This document shows, piece after piece, positions 14,488 to 22,117 of a stretch of 27,405 nucleotides of DNA. Position 1 is the first letter of the stretch, and each line of letters begins with the position of its first letter. The position numbers and the translations under genes were made by a program. The notes beneath the pieces are model-generated. The model saw only the letters and a program-made list of their open reading frames with translations, ran no database searches and was not told the origin of the DNA. The stretch is from a virus: the IMG/VR virus record IMGVR_UViG_3300027849_000050, positions 1 to 27,405 of that record. One strand, given 5' to 3'.

Positions 14488-15037
14488 CAAAGCAACGCTA
14501 TCAGACATCACTGTGAGCTCATACGAGGCATTAGAAGATAAAGTGGACATAGACGTTGTCTTAGAATTTATAGAGCCTTCTAGCACCCTTAAAATGGCTA
14601 ACGGAACAGAACGGCTTCCATTGCAGAGCTCTATGAGTGAGTTCACATTTAAAGAAGTTATATTCTTTAAGAACAGCTTAAGAGAGGGAGATATAGACTC
14701 GGTATTTAAGAAGATGTACGATGTCGAAGATATATCAAACCTCAGTGTATACTCTGTTACTGCTGTATACAAGTTTATAAACTCTGAGATGGAAAGGATT
14801 CTAAAGAATGAGGAACGACTATCTAGCAAGAAAGATAGTGATACTTGGAGAGCCGCCGGTATCGAAAAGCTCAACGGATACGGAGAATATGCGAATGTAT
14901 TCATGTTAGCAGGAGGATTAATTTATGAAGACCAAATTCTAGCCATGAAATACTACAGAATTTTCGACTATCAAGAGATAAGTAAAGACTGGAACGAGAT
15001 TCAAGATAATTTTCAAAAATTAAAAACCAAACAATAA
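14477..15037 (+). CDS. Unknown protein, 186 residues
   Basis: A mostly helical, acidic protein with no motif I can name with confidence. Residues ~50-75 (FTFKEVIFFKNSLREGDIDSVFKKMY) and the C-terminal part (GYGEYANVFMLAGGLIYEDQ, then MKYYRIFDYQEISKD) loosely recall phage tail-assembly chaperones, where a GD-containing helical domain is followed by a segment ending in a YL-Y type helix. That is weak, and its TTG-class promoter suggests it is not in a late unit. It overlaps the AP2 gene by 11 bp, and its stop shares a base with the next start. Confidence 0.6.
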   Translation: MKDNKATLSDITVSSYEALEDKVDIDVVLEFIEPSSTLKMANGTERLPLQSSMSEFTFKEVIFFKNSLREGDIDSVFKKMYDVEDISNLSVYSVTAVYKFINSEMERILKNEERLSSKKDSDTWRAAGIEKLNGYGEYANVFMLAGGLIYEDQILAMKYYRIFDYQEISKDWNEIQDNFQKLKTKQ

Positions 15038-15264
15038 TGAAACGTAACGAAAAGAAGGCCGTCAAAGAATACTTAAAGAACAGTAAGGATTACCTATCCT
15101 ACAGAGATGAACTTAAGGACGAGATACTACACCAAAAGGCAGCTATGCTAACACAGTTAATGCATGACGGCCTAGAACTACCTTTAAAGTGGGAGTACCT
15201 TCTGGAATGTTTACGTGATGAGTTACAGGAGATTATAGATGAACACAAAATAATCTCAAACTAA
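15037..15264 (+). CDS. Unknown helical protein, 75 residues
   Basis: A charged, probably all-helical protein (KKAVKEYLKNSKDYLSYRDE, then LLECLRDELQEIIDEHK). It starts on the last base of the preceding gene (TAATG) and is the last gene of this unit. No family is recognised. A spacer of ~116 bp with the next promoter follows; no clear terminator hairpin is visible in it. Confidence 0.65.
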   Translation: MKRNEKKAVKEYLKNSKDYLSYRDELKDEILHQKAAMLTQLMHDGLELPLKWEYLLECLRDELQEIIDEHKIISN

Positions 15265-15324
15265 TATGAAAGTTTTCTCGCTGCTCCTTAGTTAGTTACG
15301 TTTTTATTTCACTTCCTTTGTCAG

Positions 15325-15350
15325 ACCAAGCATGTGTAATACTATCTTTA
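15325..15350 (+). promoter_or_regulatory. Promoter, ACCAA class
   Basis: ACCAAGCAT begins at 15325 and TATCTTTA lies at 15343-15350, the same 18-bp offset as the sites at 1458 and 6042. It lies 31 bp before the second lipoprotein gene. Confidence 0.5.
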
Positions 15351-15356
15351 CACCAT

Positions 15357-15376
15357 CAAACAAACAAACAAACAAA
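15357..15376 (+). repeat. CAAA tetranucleotide repeat in the lipoprotein leader
   Basis: Five tandem CAAA units end 4 bases before the ATG at 15381. They give an unstructured A-rich leader, which favours initiation in Bacteroidota. The number of units could vary by slippage. Confidence 0.75.
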
Positions 15377-15380
15377 CAAC

Positions 15381-15848
15381 ATGAAAAATTTAGTAACAGT
15401 ATTAGCAATCGCAGCATTAATGACTAGCTGCCAGAAAGAAGAGGTTAGTAATTACGTACCTGAGACATTTACAGTATTGGATTCGTATCTCGGTGGTATT
15501 ACTTACACAGGTTTAACGGTTAACGGTACAACTACGGACAACATCGTTAACGAGCTATGCGAACCAACGGAGGGCGTACCTGTAGAAACGAAAATACAAG
15601 AGGTGAAGATATGGAAGAACCACATAACGATTAACTCCAACGATGAGCTGATGTGTTTGTTTACCCGAACTGATGACTTCCCTTTAATCGCACAAGACGG
15701 AACTCTCATATTCGTAGAGGCTCTTAAGTTAAGATCTGCAACAGATAATGAAGACAAAGGAATATTAATTCTATTCGATGAATGCGGAGGGGATAACGTA
15801 TCTATGTATTTCTTTGAAAGTGAATTACTACTAATAACTCAAAAATAA
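15381..15848 (+). CDS. Second phage lipoprotein with a surface-export signal
   Basis: A 155-residue protein starting MKNLVTVLAIAALMTSC, a lipoprotein signal peptide with lipobox LMTSC and the acylated Cys at position 17. The mature start Q-K-E-E-V almost matches the flavobacterial lipoprotein export signal (QKDDE), predicting display on the outer cell surface. The frame is open to 15318, but that start would lie ahead of the promoter's -7 box, so 15381 is used. The mature domain is beta-rich and unrecognised. The gene is alone between an ACCAA-class promoter and a strong terminator. Its signal peptide parallels that of the 5413 product (Cys 17, then x-K-E-E-V); the mature parts do not look alike. 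Confidence 0.82.
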   Translation: MKNLVTVLAIAALMTSCQKEEVSNYVPETFTVLDSYLGGITYTGLTVNGTTTDNIVNELCEPTEGVPVETKIQEVKIWKNHITINSNDELMCLFTRTDDFPLIAQDGTLIFVEALKLRSATDNEDKGILILFDECGGDNVSMYFFESELLLITQK

Positions 15849-15874
15849 ACAGAGAACAAACTACCTTAACCTTT

Positions 15875-15904
15875 AGCCCCTGCATTAATTGCAGGGGCTT
15901 TCTT
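15875..15904 (+). terminator. Strong terminator after the second lipoprotein gene
   Basis: A perfect 10-bp stem AGCCCCTGCA / TGCAGGGGCT (15875-15884 with 15890-15899), a 5-base loop, then TTCTT. It runs directly into the promoter at 15903. Confidence 0.92.
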
Positions 15905-15936
15905 ACGTTATAATCATAGGTTATTGTTATCTTTGC
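15903..15936 (+). promoter_or_regulatory. Promoter, TTAyGTTA class (fibre gene)
   Basis: TTACGTTAT at 15903-15911, 16 bp, TATCTTTGC at 15928-15936. It shares AATCATA just after the first box with the site at 20044. It overlaps the end of the preceding terminator. Confidence 0.72.
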
Positions 15937-15963
15937 TTTTAAAACTAATTTAAAACTTAAGAA

Positions 15964-18900
15964 ATGATTAAAATATTTAGAAAAAATAATTTTGTTGTAA
16001 TCGATGCAACTGATTTACCTGTTAAATACCTAGCCTCGAACAAGGCTGACTTCGACCATGTACAAGATGGTCAGTTCGTGGTATGGAACGTAGACAATGT
16101 ATCAGAGGATTACACATTTGCGAGTGCTGAGCTTCAAGGTGAAGACGGTGTGGCTATCGGTGATACTGCTGCTGTATTAGAATATCTAACTACTAGTATA
16201 AATTTTAAGACAGGCAATGTTAGCAGCGAGTTAATAACATCTGCCGACATAGATACACTTTCGCATTTCATTTACAATCCTGTAACGGATAAGCTAGAAG
16301 CTGACAGGGCCATAGAAACAACGCTTAACTCCCTTTTCTTAGGTGAGCAACATAAGATGTCTTCTGGTGCTGAGAACATCTTCTTTACCAACTTAGGTAA
16401 CAACACTAACTTCTATCCTATGTGGGGAGGTCTTAAAGACCAGAGCTTAACAGTCAATCAAGGTTCAGACGGTTTTATCCCTCCAAGTGGACGTGTGTAT
16501 AGTGATATGTTTTCTTTACCTTTGGGTGGTAGTCCTACCTTGAATACTATAGGCTATTCAGGTAGTAACTACTTCGGTGTTAATATTGCAGGTTTAGGTA
16601 TTACTACAACAGCGGGAGAAGATGTTCCTGCTAACCAATCGTTAGTTTATTATCTTACCGTTAATGGCAGAAAGGTTTATAAACAAATTTTACCATCAAC
16701 AGCTGTAAGAGCTGAAGGTACTATATTTGCAGGAGATCTGATAGAATGGTTCTTTGACCATCCAGTAGAAATTCACGCAGGTACTACTATCTTCGCAGAG
16801 ATTAGAAAAGAAGACAGGTCAACAGATACTGACTTAGGTGTGTTCCAAGTGAGAGAGGGAGACGAACTACAAGCAGACGGTAACTACAGGTATCAAGCGG
16901 TTGTACATAATAGATTGTTTGAGGATAAAGATTTGGAGCTAATTAGTCCTTATCTAAAGTACAAAGCTATGGACTTCGGTTTAGATGCTACAGGGTCTAC
17001 TATAATACTTAGAGACTTAAGCCTAAGTTCTGACAATGTTCTAGTACCTCATGCGGTTAATACACTAGAGGCTATAGCTAACGGAACAGAGATACAGATA
17101 AAAGTTAAAGGTGGAGCTAAGATAATAGTAGAGTCTTTACCTGTTGGCGCTGTAAGTGTTGACGGTTCATTCGTTAACTCTGTACTTAATCAAGCTGTAG
17201 TGCAGCTTAATGCTATCTTTACTAATGCTTCTGGATTCATATCACCAGATACATTTGTCAACTCATTCACGTTAAGCGGTAATGACTTGACTCTAGGATT
17301 AACTGACGGAGTATCTTACACAGTTGATGTAACTACGTTAGGAGTAGATGAAAATAACTTCGTATCTAGTGGTTCATTAAGTGGTTCAGATTTAACGCTT
17401 ACGATGGCAGATGCTACAACAGTAGTAATTGATGCTTCTAGTTTAGCGGTTGACACTGATACTATTATCACCTTTGGAACTTTAGTGGGTAATGATTTAA
17501 CTCTTACAGCAAATGACTCTAGCACTGTTACAATAGACGTAACGGCTTTAAATGTAGATGCTAACTTACACGTTGTTAGCGGTGTTTTAAACGGTACGGA
17601 TTTAGAGCTCACAATGAGTGACGCTTCAGTAATTACTGTAGACGCTATCTCTTTAGCTATTGACAATAACACAACCGTAACGGGCGGTGTAGTTAGTGGT
17701 ACCGATATTGTATTGAGTCTTTCAGATGCTTCATTAATCACAATTGATGCTTCTACTTTAGGTGGAGCAGGTAGTTCAGGTAATCCTGTTGTAAGTGGTT
17801 CGGTTGTAGGTACTGATTTAGTTCTAGTCTTAGACGATGCTACGCAGATAACTATAGATGCATCTAACATGATTAACGGCTCTAGTGGATTAGCCACTAG
17901 CTCTGGTTGGTTTATATCTTACGGTACGAATGCTAACGATGCTGTAGGCACTTCGACTAACGACTCGACAGTAAACCAACAACTACCTTTTTACTTCGGT
18001 GAAGCGTTAGAGCAAGGTTCAGAGTTTAAGTGGAACTTTCAGAACAATGGAGGTACTAACTTAATATTAGGTATTTGGGATGGTGCAGAAGTAGCAACTC
18101 CTTATAACGGTGGTTCTATAACTCCTTCTAATTGGGGTACATCTTTTGCTTATGCTGGAGGATTCATAGATAGTTCAAATAGTACATTACTTACTACTAA
18201 CTCAGGTTCTAAGTATGTAGTGTCTAACGGTGATGCTATGGGTATTAGGTTCGGTAACGACGGGCACTTAACCTTGATTGATTATAGTGGAGCAACAGAG
18301 GTGGCTGTGGCTAAGACTACAATAGCTTTAGCGGTTACATCGTTCAATATGCAGATGCACACTTGGACAAATGGTGTACTACCTAATGGAATCATAAATA
18401 ATGTGGATTATATTTGGGACATAGTACATGACTTCGCAAATACTGAAGCTGGAATAATTAACGGTATATTGGACCACACAGTAATCAAAAGTGCCCTATC
18501 AATAGAGAAAGGTGAGAAGCTTATGTTTATGTTAGACGAAGTAGGTCAAGGTGATTTCTTCGGTACTAATTACACAGCAGCGGCTAGTGGAGTATCAACG
18601 GCAGAGGAGCAGATAGATAACATATTTCAATATCAAACTAACGAGGCTATAGTGTTTGATACGTCTGCTGGAGTTTCAGATTGGAACGCTAATACTAATG
18701 CCCCAGATTATTTCTTTGCGGCTAATCTTAACCAATACAGAGACGGAGGAGCAGGAACGATTCAAGGAATGTTTAGCTTGAGGTTTACTGATGATGGAAC
18801 ATTAACTTTATTTGATGAGGATTCAAATGTGAAGATAGCAACGGCTAAGTCTGATCCTACGATAGGCAGCTCGGTAAATTTATACTTTGGTGTAAAAGGT

Positions 18901-19983
18901 AACAGAGCTTACTATTCTATTCCTGTAATATCTAAGCAATCTATTAACGGAGGTTCACAGCCAGACGCTACTTTTGTACCTACTGTAGCTAATCAGACTG
19001 CGACAGTTACAGAGACTGGTGTATTAAATTTCCAAATCGTTTCAAGTGATAACATCGTCAACCAATTCGTAGAGGTTGATGCGCCTTCATGGATGAGCTT
19101 AAACCAAGATAGTGGAGTACTTAGCGGTACGGCTCCTGCATACTTAGGAACATCTGCTGACACTATTGTGGTTAATTGTAAGGCTGGTAATGCTGTCGGT
19201 GGTACTGTTGAGTTCACAGTAACTATAACGGTTGCACAGGTAGCTTATACAAATAGCAAGTCTCTTAAATTTCCTAGTGGCTCTACTGCATACCTGAACG
19301 GTAATCACGCACTAGTAACGTCTTTGCAGAGAACGGGCAACGGAACAGGGGCAAGTGATGCGTGGAGCATATCAATGTGGGTAAAGCCTTCTACAGTAAC
19401 TAACGCTCAAACATTGCTCTACTACGGTGGAGACGATTTAGCTAACGAAGGTAGAATAGAGATACAGCAATTTAGCGGCAATAATATAGTGTTTAGATAT
19501 GGTAAGAACGCTACGAATACTAACTACATAGGTGTAGGTAATTTCCCGACTGGACAGTGGAATCACATACTAGTTACCTATAGCGGAGCAGACACTCTTA
19601 TTGCTAATGGTGGTGCTACAGCTTTCCAGATGTTCATTAATGGAGTAAATGGAACGAGTCAACTACAGCAGACAGGTGGAGGACATAGTGGTAACATTCC
19701 TGCTGATAAGTTTAGAATAGGTAGGCTTCTAGGGTCTACAACTTCACAATACTTATCTAACGGAATAGTAAACCAAGTGGCTATATTTAATACTGACGAG
19801 ACAGCTAATGTAGCGACTATCTATAATAGTGGTGCGACTCAAGACTTAAGCCTATTGGCTTCTGCTCCTGATCATTATTACGAAATGGAAACCAGTGTAA
19901 CAACTATTCCAGATATCATAGGTAGTGCAGATTTAACGGGATTTAATTTCAGTGCATCAGATTTAGTGACTGATACACCGTAG
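15964..19983 (+). CDS. Tail fibre / receptor-binding adhesin with LamG-like lectin end
   Basis: A 1339-residue virion protein with modular structure. Residues 1-~430 are a non-repetitive N-terminal part, probably for attachment to the particle. Residues ~431-643 are six tandem repeats of 35-37 residues with the pattern SG-x-L-x-GTDL-x-L-x5-D-x5-TID-x-S-x-L. Residues ~645-790 and ~840-985 look like two copies of one beta-sandwich module (IRFGNDGHLTLID versus LRFTDDGTLTLFD). Residues ~1000-1095 are an Ig-like domain (PSWMSLNQDSGVLSGTAP). The last ~240 residues (WSISMWVKPS, GQWNHILVTY, MFINGVNG, RIGRLLG) are a LamG/concanavalin-type lectin fold. This suggests binding to cell-surface glycans. It has its own promoter and terminator. 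Confidence 0.82.
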   Translation: MIKIFRKNNFVVIDATDLPVKYLASNKADFDHVQDGQFVVWNVDNVSEDYTFASAELQGEDGVAIGDTAAVLEYLTTSINFKTGNVSSELITSADIDTLSHFIYNPVTDKLEADRAIETTLNSLFLGEQHKMSSGAENIFFTNLGNNTNFYPMWGGLKDQSLTVNQGSDGFIPPSGRVYSDMFSLPLGGSPTLNTIGYSGSNYFGVNIAGLGITTTAGEDVPANQSLVYYLTVNGRKVYKQILPSTAVRAEGTIFAGDLIEWFFDHPVEIHAGTTIFAEIRKEDRSTDTDLGVFQVREGDELQADGNYRYQAVVHNRLFEDKDLELISPYLKYKAMDFGLDATGSTIILRDLSLSSDNVLVPHAVNTLEAIANGTEIQIKVKGGAKIIVESLPVGAVSVDGSFVNSVLNQAVVQLNAIFTNASGFISPDTFVNSFTLSGNDLTLGLTDGVSYTVDVTTLGVDENNFVSSGSLSGSDLTLTMADATTVVIDASSLAVDTDTIITFGTLVGNDLTLTANDSSTVTIDVTALNVDANLHVVSGVLNGTDLELTMSDASVITVDAISLAIDNNTTVTGGVVSGTDIVLSLSDASLITIDASTLGGAGSSGNPVVSGSVVGTDLVLVLDDATQITIDASNMINGSSGLATSSGWFISYGTNANDAVGTSTNDSTVNQQLPFYFGEALEQGSEFKWNFQNNGGTNLILGIWDGAEVATPYNGGSITPSNWGTSFAYAGGFIDSSNSTLLTTNSGSKYVVSNGDAMGIRFGNDGHLTLIDYSGATEVAVAKTTIALAVTSFNMQMHTWTNGVLPNGIINNVDYIWDIVHDFANTEAGIINGILDHTVIKSALSIEKGEKLMFMLDEVGQGDFFGTNYTAAASGVSTAEEQIDNIFQYQTNEAIVFDTSAGVSDWNANTNAPDYFFAANLNQYRDGGAGTIQGMFSLRFTDDGTLTLFDEDSNVKIATAKSDPTIGSSVNLYFGVKGNRAYYSIPVISKQSINGGSQPDATFVPTVANQTATVTETGVLNFQIVSSDNIVNQFVEVDAPSWMSLNQDSGVLSGTAPAYLGTSADTIVVNCKAGNAVGGTVEFTVTITVAQVAYTNSKSLKFPSGSTAYLNGNHALVTSLQRTGNGTGASDAWSISMWVKPSTVTNAQTLLYYGGDDLANEGRIEIQQFSGNNIVFRYGKNATNTNYIGVGNFPTGQWNHILVTYSGADTLIANGGATAFQMFINGVNGTSQLQQTGGGHSGNIPADKFRIGRLLGSTTSQYLSNGIVNQVAIFNTDETANVATIYNSGATQDLSLLASAPDHYYEMETSVTTIPDIIGSADLTGFNFSASDLVTDTP
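17254..17892 (+). repeat. Six ~105-bp in-frame coding repeats in the fibre gene
   Basis: Four units of exactly 35 codons followed by units of 37 and ~36 codons. The protein consensus has GTDL-x-L and TID-x-S-x-L. DNA identity between units is modest, so the array is old rather than a recent tandem duplication. It likely forms a stalk of repeated beta hairpins. Confidence 0.85.
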
Positions 19984-20012
19984 TTAGTTTTATTAGTTTA
20001 ATTGGTTTAAGG

Positions 20013-20046
20013 AGCGTCATGGATTAAATTCTGTGGCGCTTCTTTA
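20013..20046 (+). terminator. Terminator after the fibre gene
   Basis: AGCGTCA (20013-20019) pairs with TGGCGCT (20034-20040) with one wobble and a 14-base loop, followed by TCTTTAT. It abuts the promoter at 20044. Confidence 0.7.
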
Positions 20047-20077
20047 TGTTACAATCATAACTTATCATTATCTTTGC
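20044..20077 (+). promoter_or_regulatory. Promoter, TTAyGTTA class (tail unit)
   Basis: TTATGTTAC at 20044-20052, 16 bp, TATCTTTGC at 20069-20077, identical boxes and spacing to 11837. It would drive the tail genes from 20099 to 26834. Confidence 0.72.
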
Positions 20078-20098
20078 TTAAACAAAAACGCACTATAA

Positions 20099-20533
20099 AT
20101 GGCCGTAGAATTAATTAAGAAAGTTGCTGAAGATAATGACTGGAGTTTTAGCTACGGCAGCGGGGCATGGCAAAATTTAGCTGACCACAAATCAGAATTC
20201 AGAAAAGACTTTGAAGATAGAAAGGTTCACTGCCTTTTGTACACTGTAACAAAGAATGAAGTTTACAACGACTTTGGAGGATTAGACTCTGAGACTTATT
20301 CATGCGTTTTACTTATGGGCGTAAGTTCTAACTTTAATGACAAAGATTATAATTTCAAGTGGGAGAACAATCTCAAACCAATGATAGAAACAAGAGTGGA
20401 AACTCTTAAAGCTGGATTGAGTGATTGCAGTTACACATTAACGGGCGGTTTATCTCAAAAAGAATTCTCAAACCTATTCGACAACAACTTAGACGGCATT
20501 ACTTTAGAGTTTACCTTAACTAAGACTCAATAA
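20099..20533 (+). CDS. Probable minor tail / tail-completion protein
   Basis: A 144-residue protein with alternating beta strands (KVHCLLYTV, ETYSCVLLMGVSS, GITLEFTLTKT) around a central helix (LKPMIETRVETLKAGL). I recognise no specific motif. It is the first gene of the tail unit, and size and position fit tail terminator or completion proteins. The TAA shares its last base with the next ATG. The role is inferred mainly from neighbours. Confidence 0.55.
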   Translation: MAVELIKKVAEDNDWSFSYGSGAWQNLADHKSEFRKDFEDRKVHCLLYTVTKNEVYNDFGGLDSETYSCVLLMGVSSNFNDKDYNFKWENNLKPMIETRVETLKAGLSDCSYTLTGGLSQKEFSNLFDNNLDGITLEFTLTKTQ

Positions 20534-21003
20534 TGCAGAGCAGAGACCAAATATACGCTAAGTATATGAACATTCTTAAAGGTATGTTTAAAGCTAGCTA
20601 TGAGTCTAAGGGTATAAAAGCCTCTGGTAAGTGGGGTGAGAGCCTTGCAACGTTTATAAACGGTGATTCTGTTGGTGTTACGGCTGAGTTTAACTCATCT
20701 ATAATGATTAGCAAGGGAAGAAAAGCAGGAAGTTACTCTAATATTGACGCTTTAAAGGAGTGGATCAGAGTAAAAGAGGGATTACCTCAAGCGTTTAAGA
20801 ACAATCCAGACAAATTCGCCTTCATTATTGCGCGTAATCACTTCAAAAATGGCGTTAAAATACCGAATAAATACAATAAAGGTAAGGTTTTATCTGAGCC
20901 TTTAGACGAATTCATAAGAGAACACCTTCCAAAAATGTGGTCTGAACTAGGAGAGTCCTACTTTTTCAACTTAAAAGAAGACATAACATCAATATTACGA
21001 TAA
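20533..21003 (+). CDS. Probable head-tail connector / minor tail protein
   Basis: A 156-residue protein. The part from ~75 on (SNIDALKEWIRVKEGLP, FAFIIARNHFKNGVKIP) resembles the pattern in HK97 gp10-like and related neck or minor tail proteins, where W-I-x-x-K is followed by an IAR helix and G-I/V-x-P. The N-terminal half has a helix and a beta hairpin. It is coupled to the previous gene by a 1-base overlap. Confidence is moderate because the match is to a loose pattern. Confidence 0.55.
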   Translation: MQSRDQIYAKYMNILKGMFKASYESKGIKASGKWGESLATFINGDSVGVTAEFNSSIMISKGRKAGSYSNIDALKEWIRVKEGLPQAFKNNPDKFAFIIARNHFKNGVKIPNKYNKGKVLSEPLDEFIREHLPKMWSELGESYFFNLKEDITSILR

Positions 21004-21004
21004 A

Positions 21005-22117
21005 ATGGCAATAGTATTTACAAAAAACTACAGTAGTACTGACTTACTAACAACGGGCAACTCTTGGATAGTTAAATTTAACTCTAGTACTGCGGAGTTT
21101 CCACAGCGAGCAAAGATATCTCTTGTTAATAAAGACTTTTATGTAGACCCAAGTCCAGACGGTAGCTTTAGCTTTGACTATAAAAGGATCATTAACAGCC
21201 TTATGAACTTAAACAATTTCGAGGATGTTTCAAATGGTATAGATATAAGTGGCACTTCTTACGTTGTTAACGGAGTCTATGAGTATGCTGATTTAGCGGT
21301 TCTTTACCTTATAGAATTCGCCTCAGGCTCTAACGCGTCATCTGCCAAGTCTTATAGGTTTAAAAAAGGTGTTTACGATCCTTTAGAGTTTAGGCTAGGC
21401 AATCAAAGTTTAGATGTTATATTTGATGTATTACTTCCTCAAGTTAACGGTGAGTCTTATGCTAGAATGACTTCAGAACAACCTTTTGATATTTCTGTGT
21501 ACTCTCAAAGTAGTGCTGTAGTAAATTTATTTAATGAAACTGCCGGAACAATTGAAAACATAAATGTAACGGAGGGTGTAAACAGAATATTCCTTCAAGA
21601 CGGAAGGAGCAACTACATGAACACTCTATCTTTGAGTGATGGCTGGAACAGGATAAGATTTACTTATTCGGGTGATATATCAAACCCTAAATTTGTGAAT
21701 GTATTCCAAGAACCTTCTTCGTGTAAGTCTGTCTTAAAGTGGTTTAACTTAGAAGGCGGTTGGAGTACTTTCCCTTTCATTCATGAGGTTGAGACAATAG
21801 GATCTAAGACTAAAGATTTTATATCTAATCACTACTCTACTTTTGACGATTACGAGTCTAACTTAACATCTACAGGTACGGACTTAATGAAGGAGAGAGA
21901 ACATACAGCCGTTAGGGTATCTTCTAATGAAGTTGCAGCGTTTAAAGGTCTTATAGCATCTCCTAAGGTTTATAAGCTACATACGGACTCTCTAGGGCTT
22001 CCAGTGTGGGAAGAGATATCATTCAAAGCGAGTGACGTTAGATTAACTCAAACAGGTAAGAACGCTTTTGACTTTCAACTGAAGACGTTCCAATCTGAAA
22101 ACGGATATACACTATGA
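21005..22117 (+). CDS. Tail protein, distal-tail-like (tentative)
   Basis: A 370-residue, mostly beta-strand protein (ISLVNKDFYVDPSPDGSFSF, YADLAVLYLIEFA, GWNRIRFTYSGD). It has no enzyme motif. Size and location between connector-like genes and a 658-residue tail protein suggest a distal tail or baseplate component of the kind found in phages of Bacteroidota. It begins 1 bp after the previous stop and overlaps the next gene by 4 bp (ATGA), so the two are probably made in step. Confidence 0.6.
   Translation: MAIVFTKNYSSTDLLTTGNSWIVKFNSSTAEFPQRAKISLVNKDFYVDPSPDGSFSFDYKRIINSLMNLNNFEDVSNGIDISGTSYVVNGVYEYADLAVLYLIEFASGSNASSAKSYRFKKGVYDPLEFRLGNQSLDVIFDVLLPQVNGESYARMTSEQPFDISVYSQSSAVVNLFNETAGTIENINVTEGVNRIFLQDGRSNYMNTLSLSDGWNRIRFTYSGDISNPKFVNVFQEPSSCKSVLKWFNLEGGWSTFPFIHEVETIGSKTKDFISNHYSTFDDYESNLTSTGTDLMKEREHTAVRVSSNEVAAFKGLIASPKVYKLHTDSLGLPVWEEISFKASDVRLTQTGKNAFDFQLKTFQSENGYTL

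Noticed and set aside
14470-14904. 144-codon minus-strand frame opposite the 14477 gene
   Set aside because: The + strand gene has overlap coupling on both ends; the minus frame has no leader or partner.
17254-17892. Regularly spaced ~105-bp repeats considered as a CRISPR-like array
   Set aside because: Repeats are in frame, diverged, without spacers, and inside a fibre gene.
17316-17897. 193-codon open frame on the minus strand
   Set aside because: It is a mirror of the coding repeats in the fibre gene; low-complexity Ser/Thr/Val composition and no promoter.
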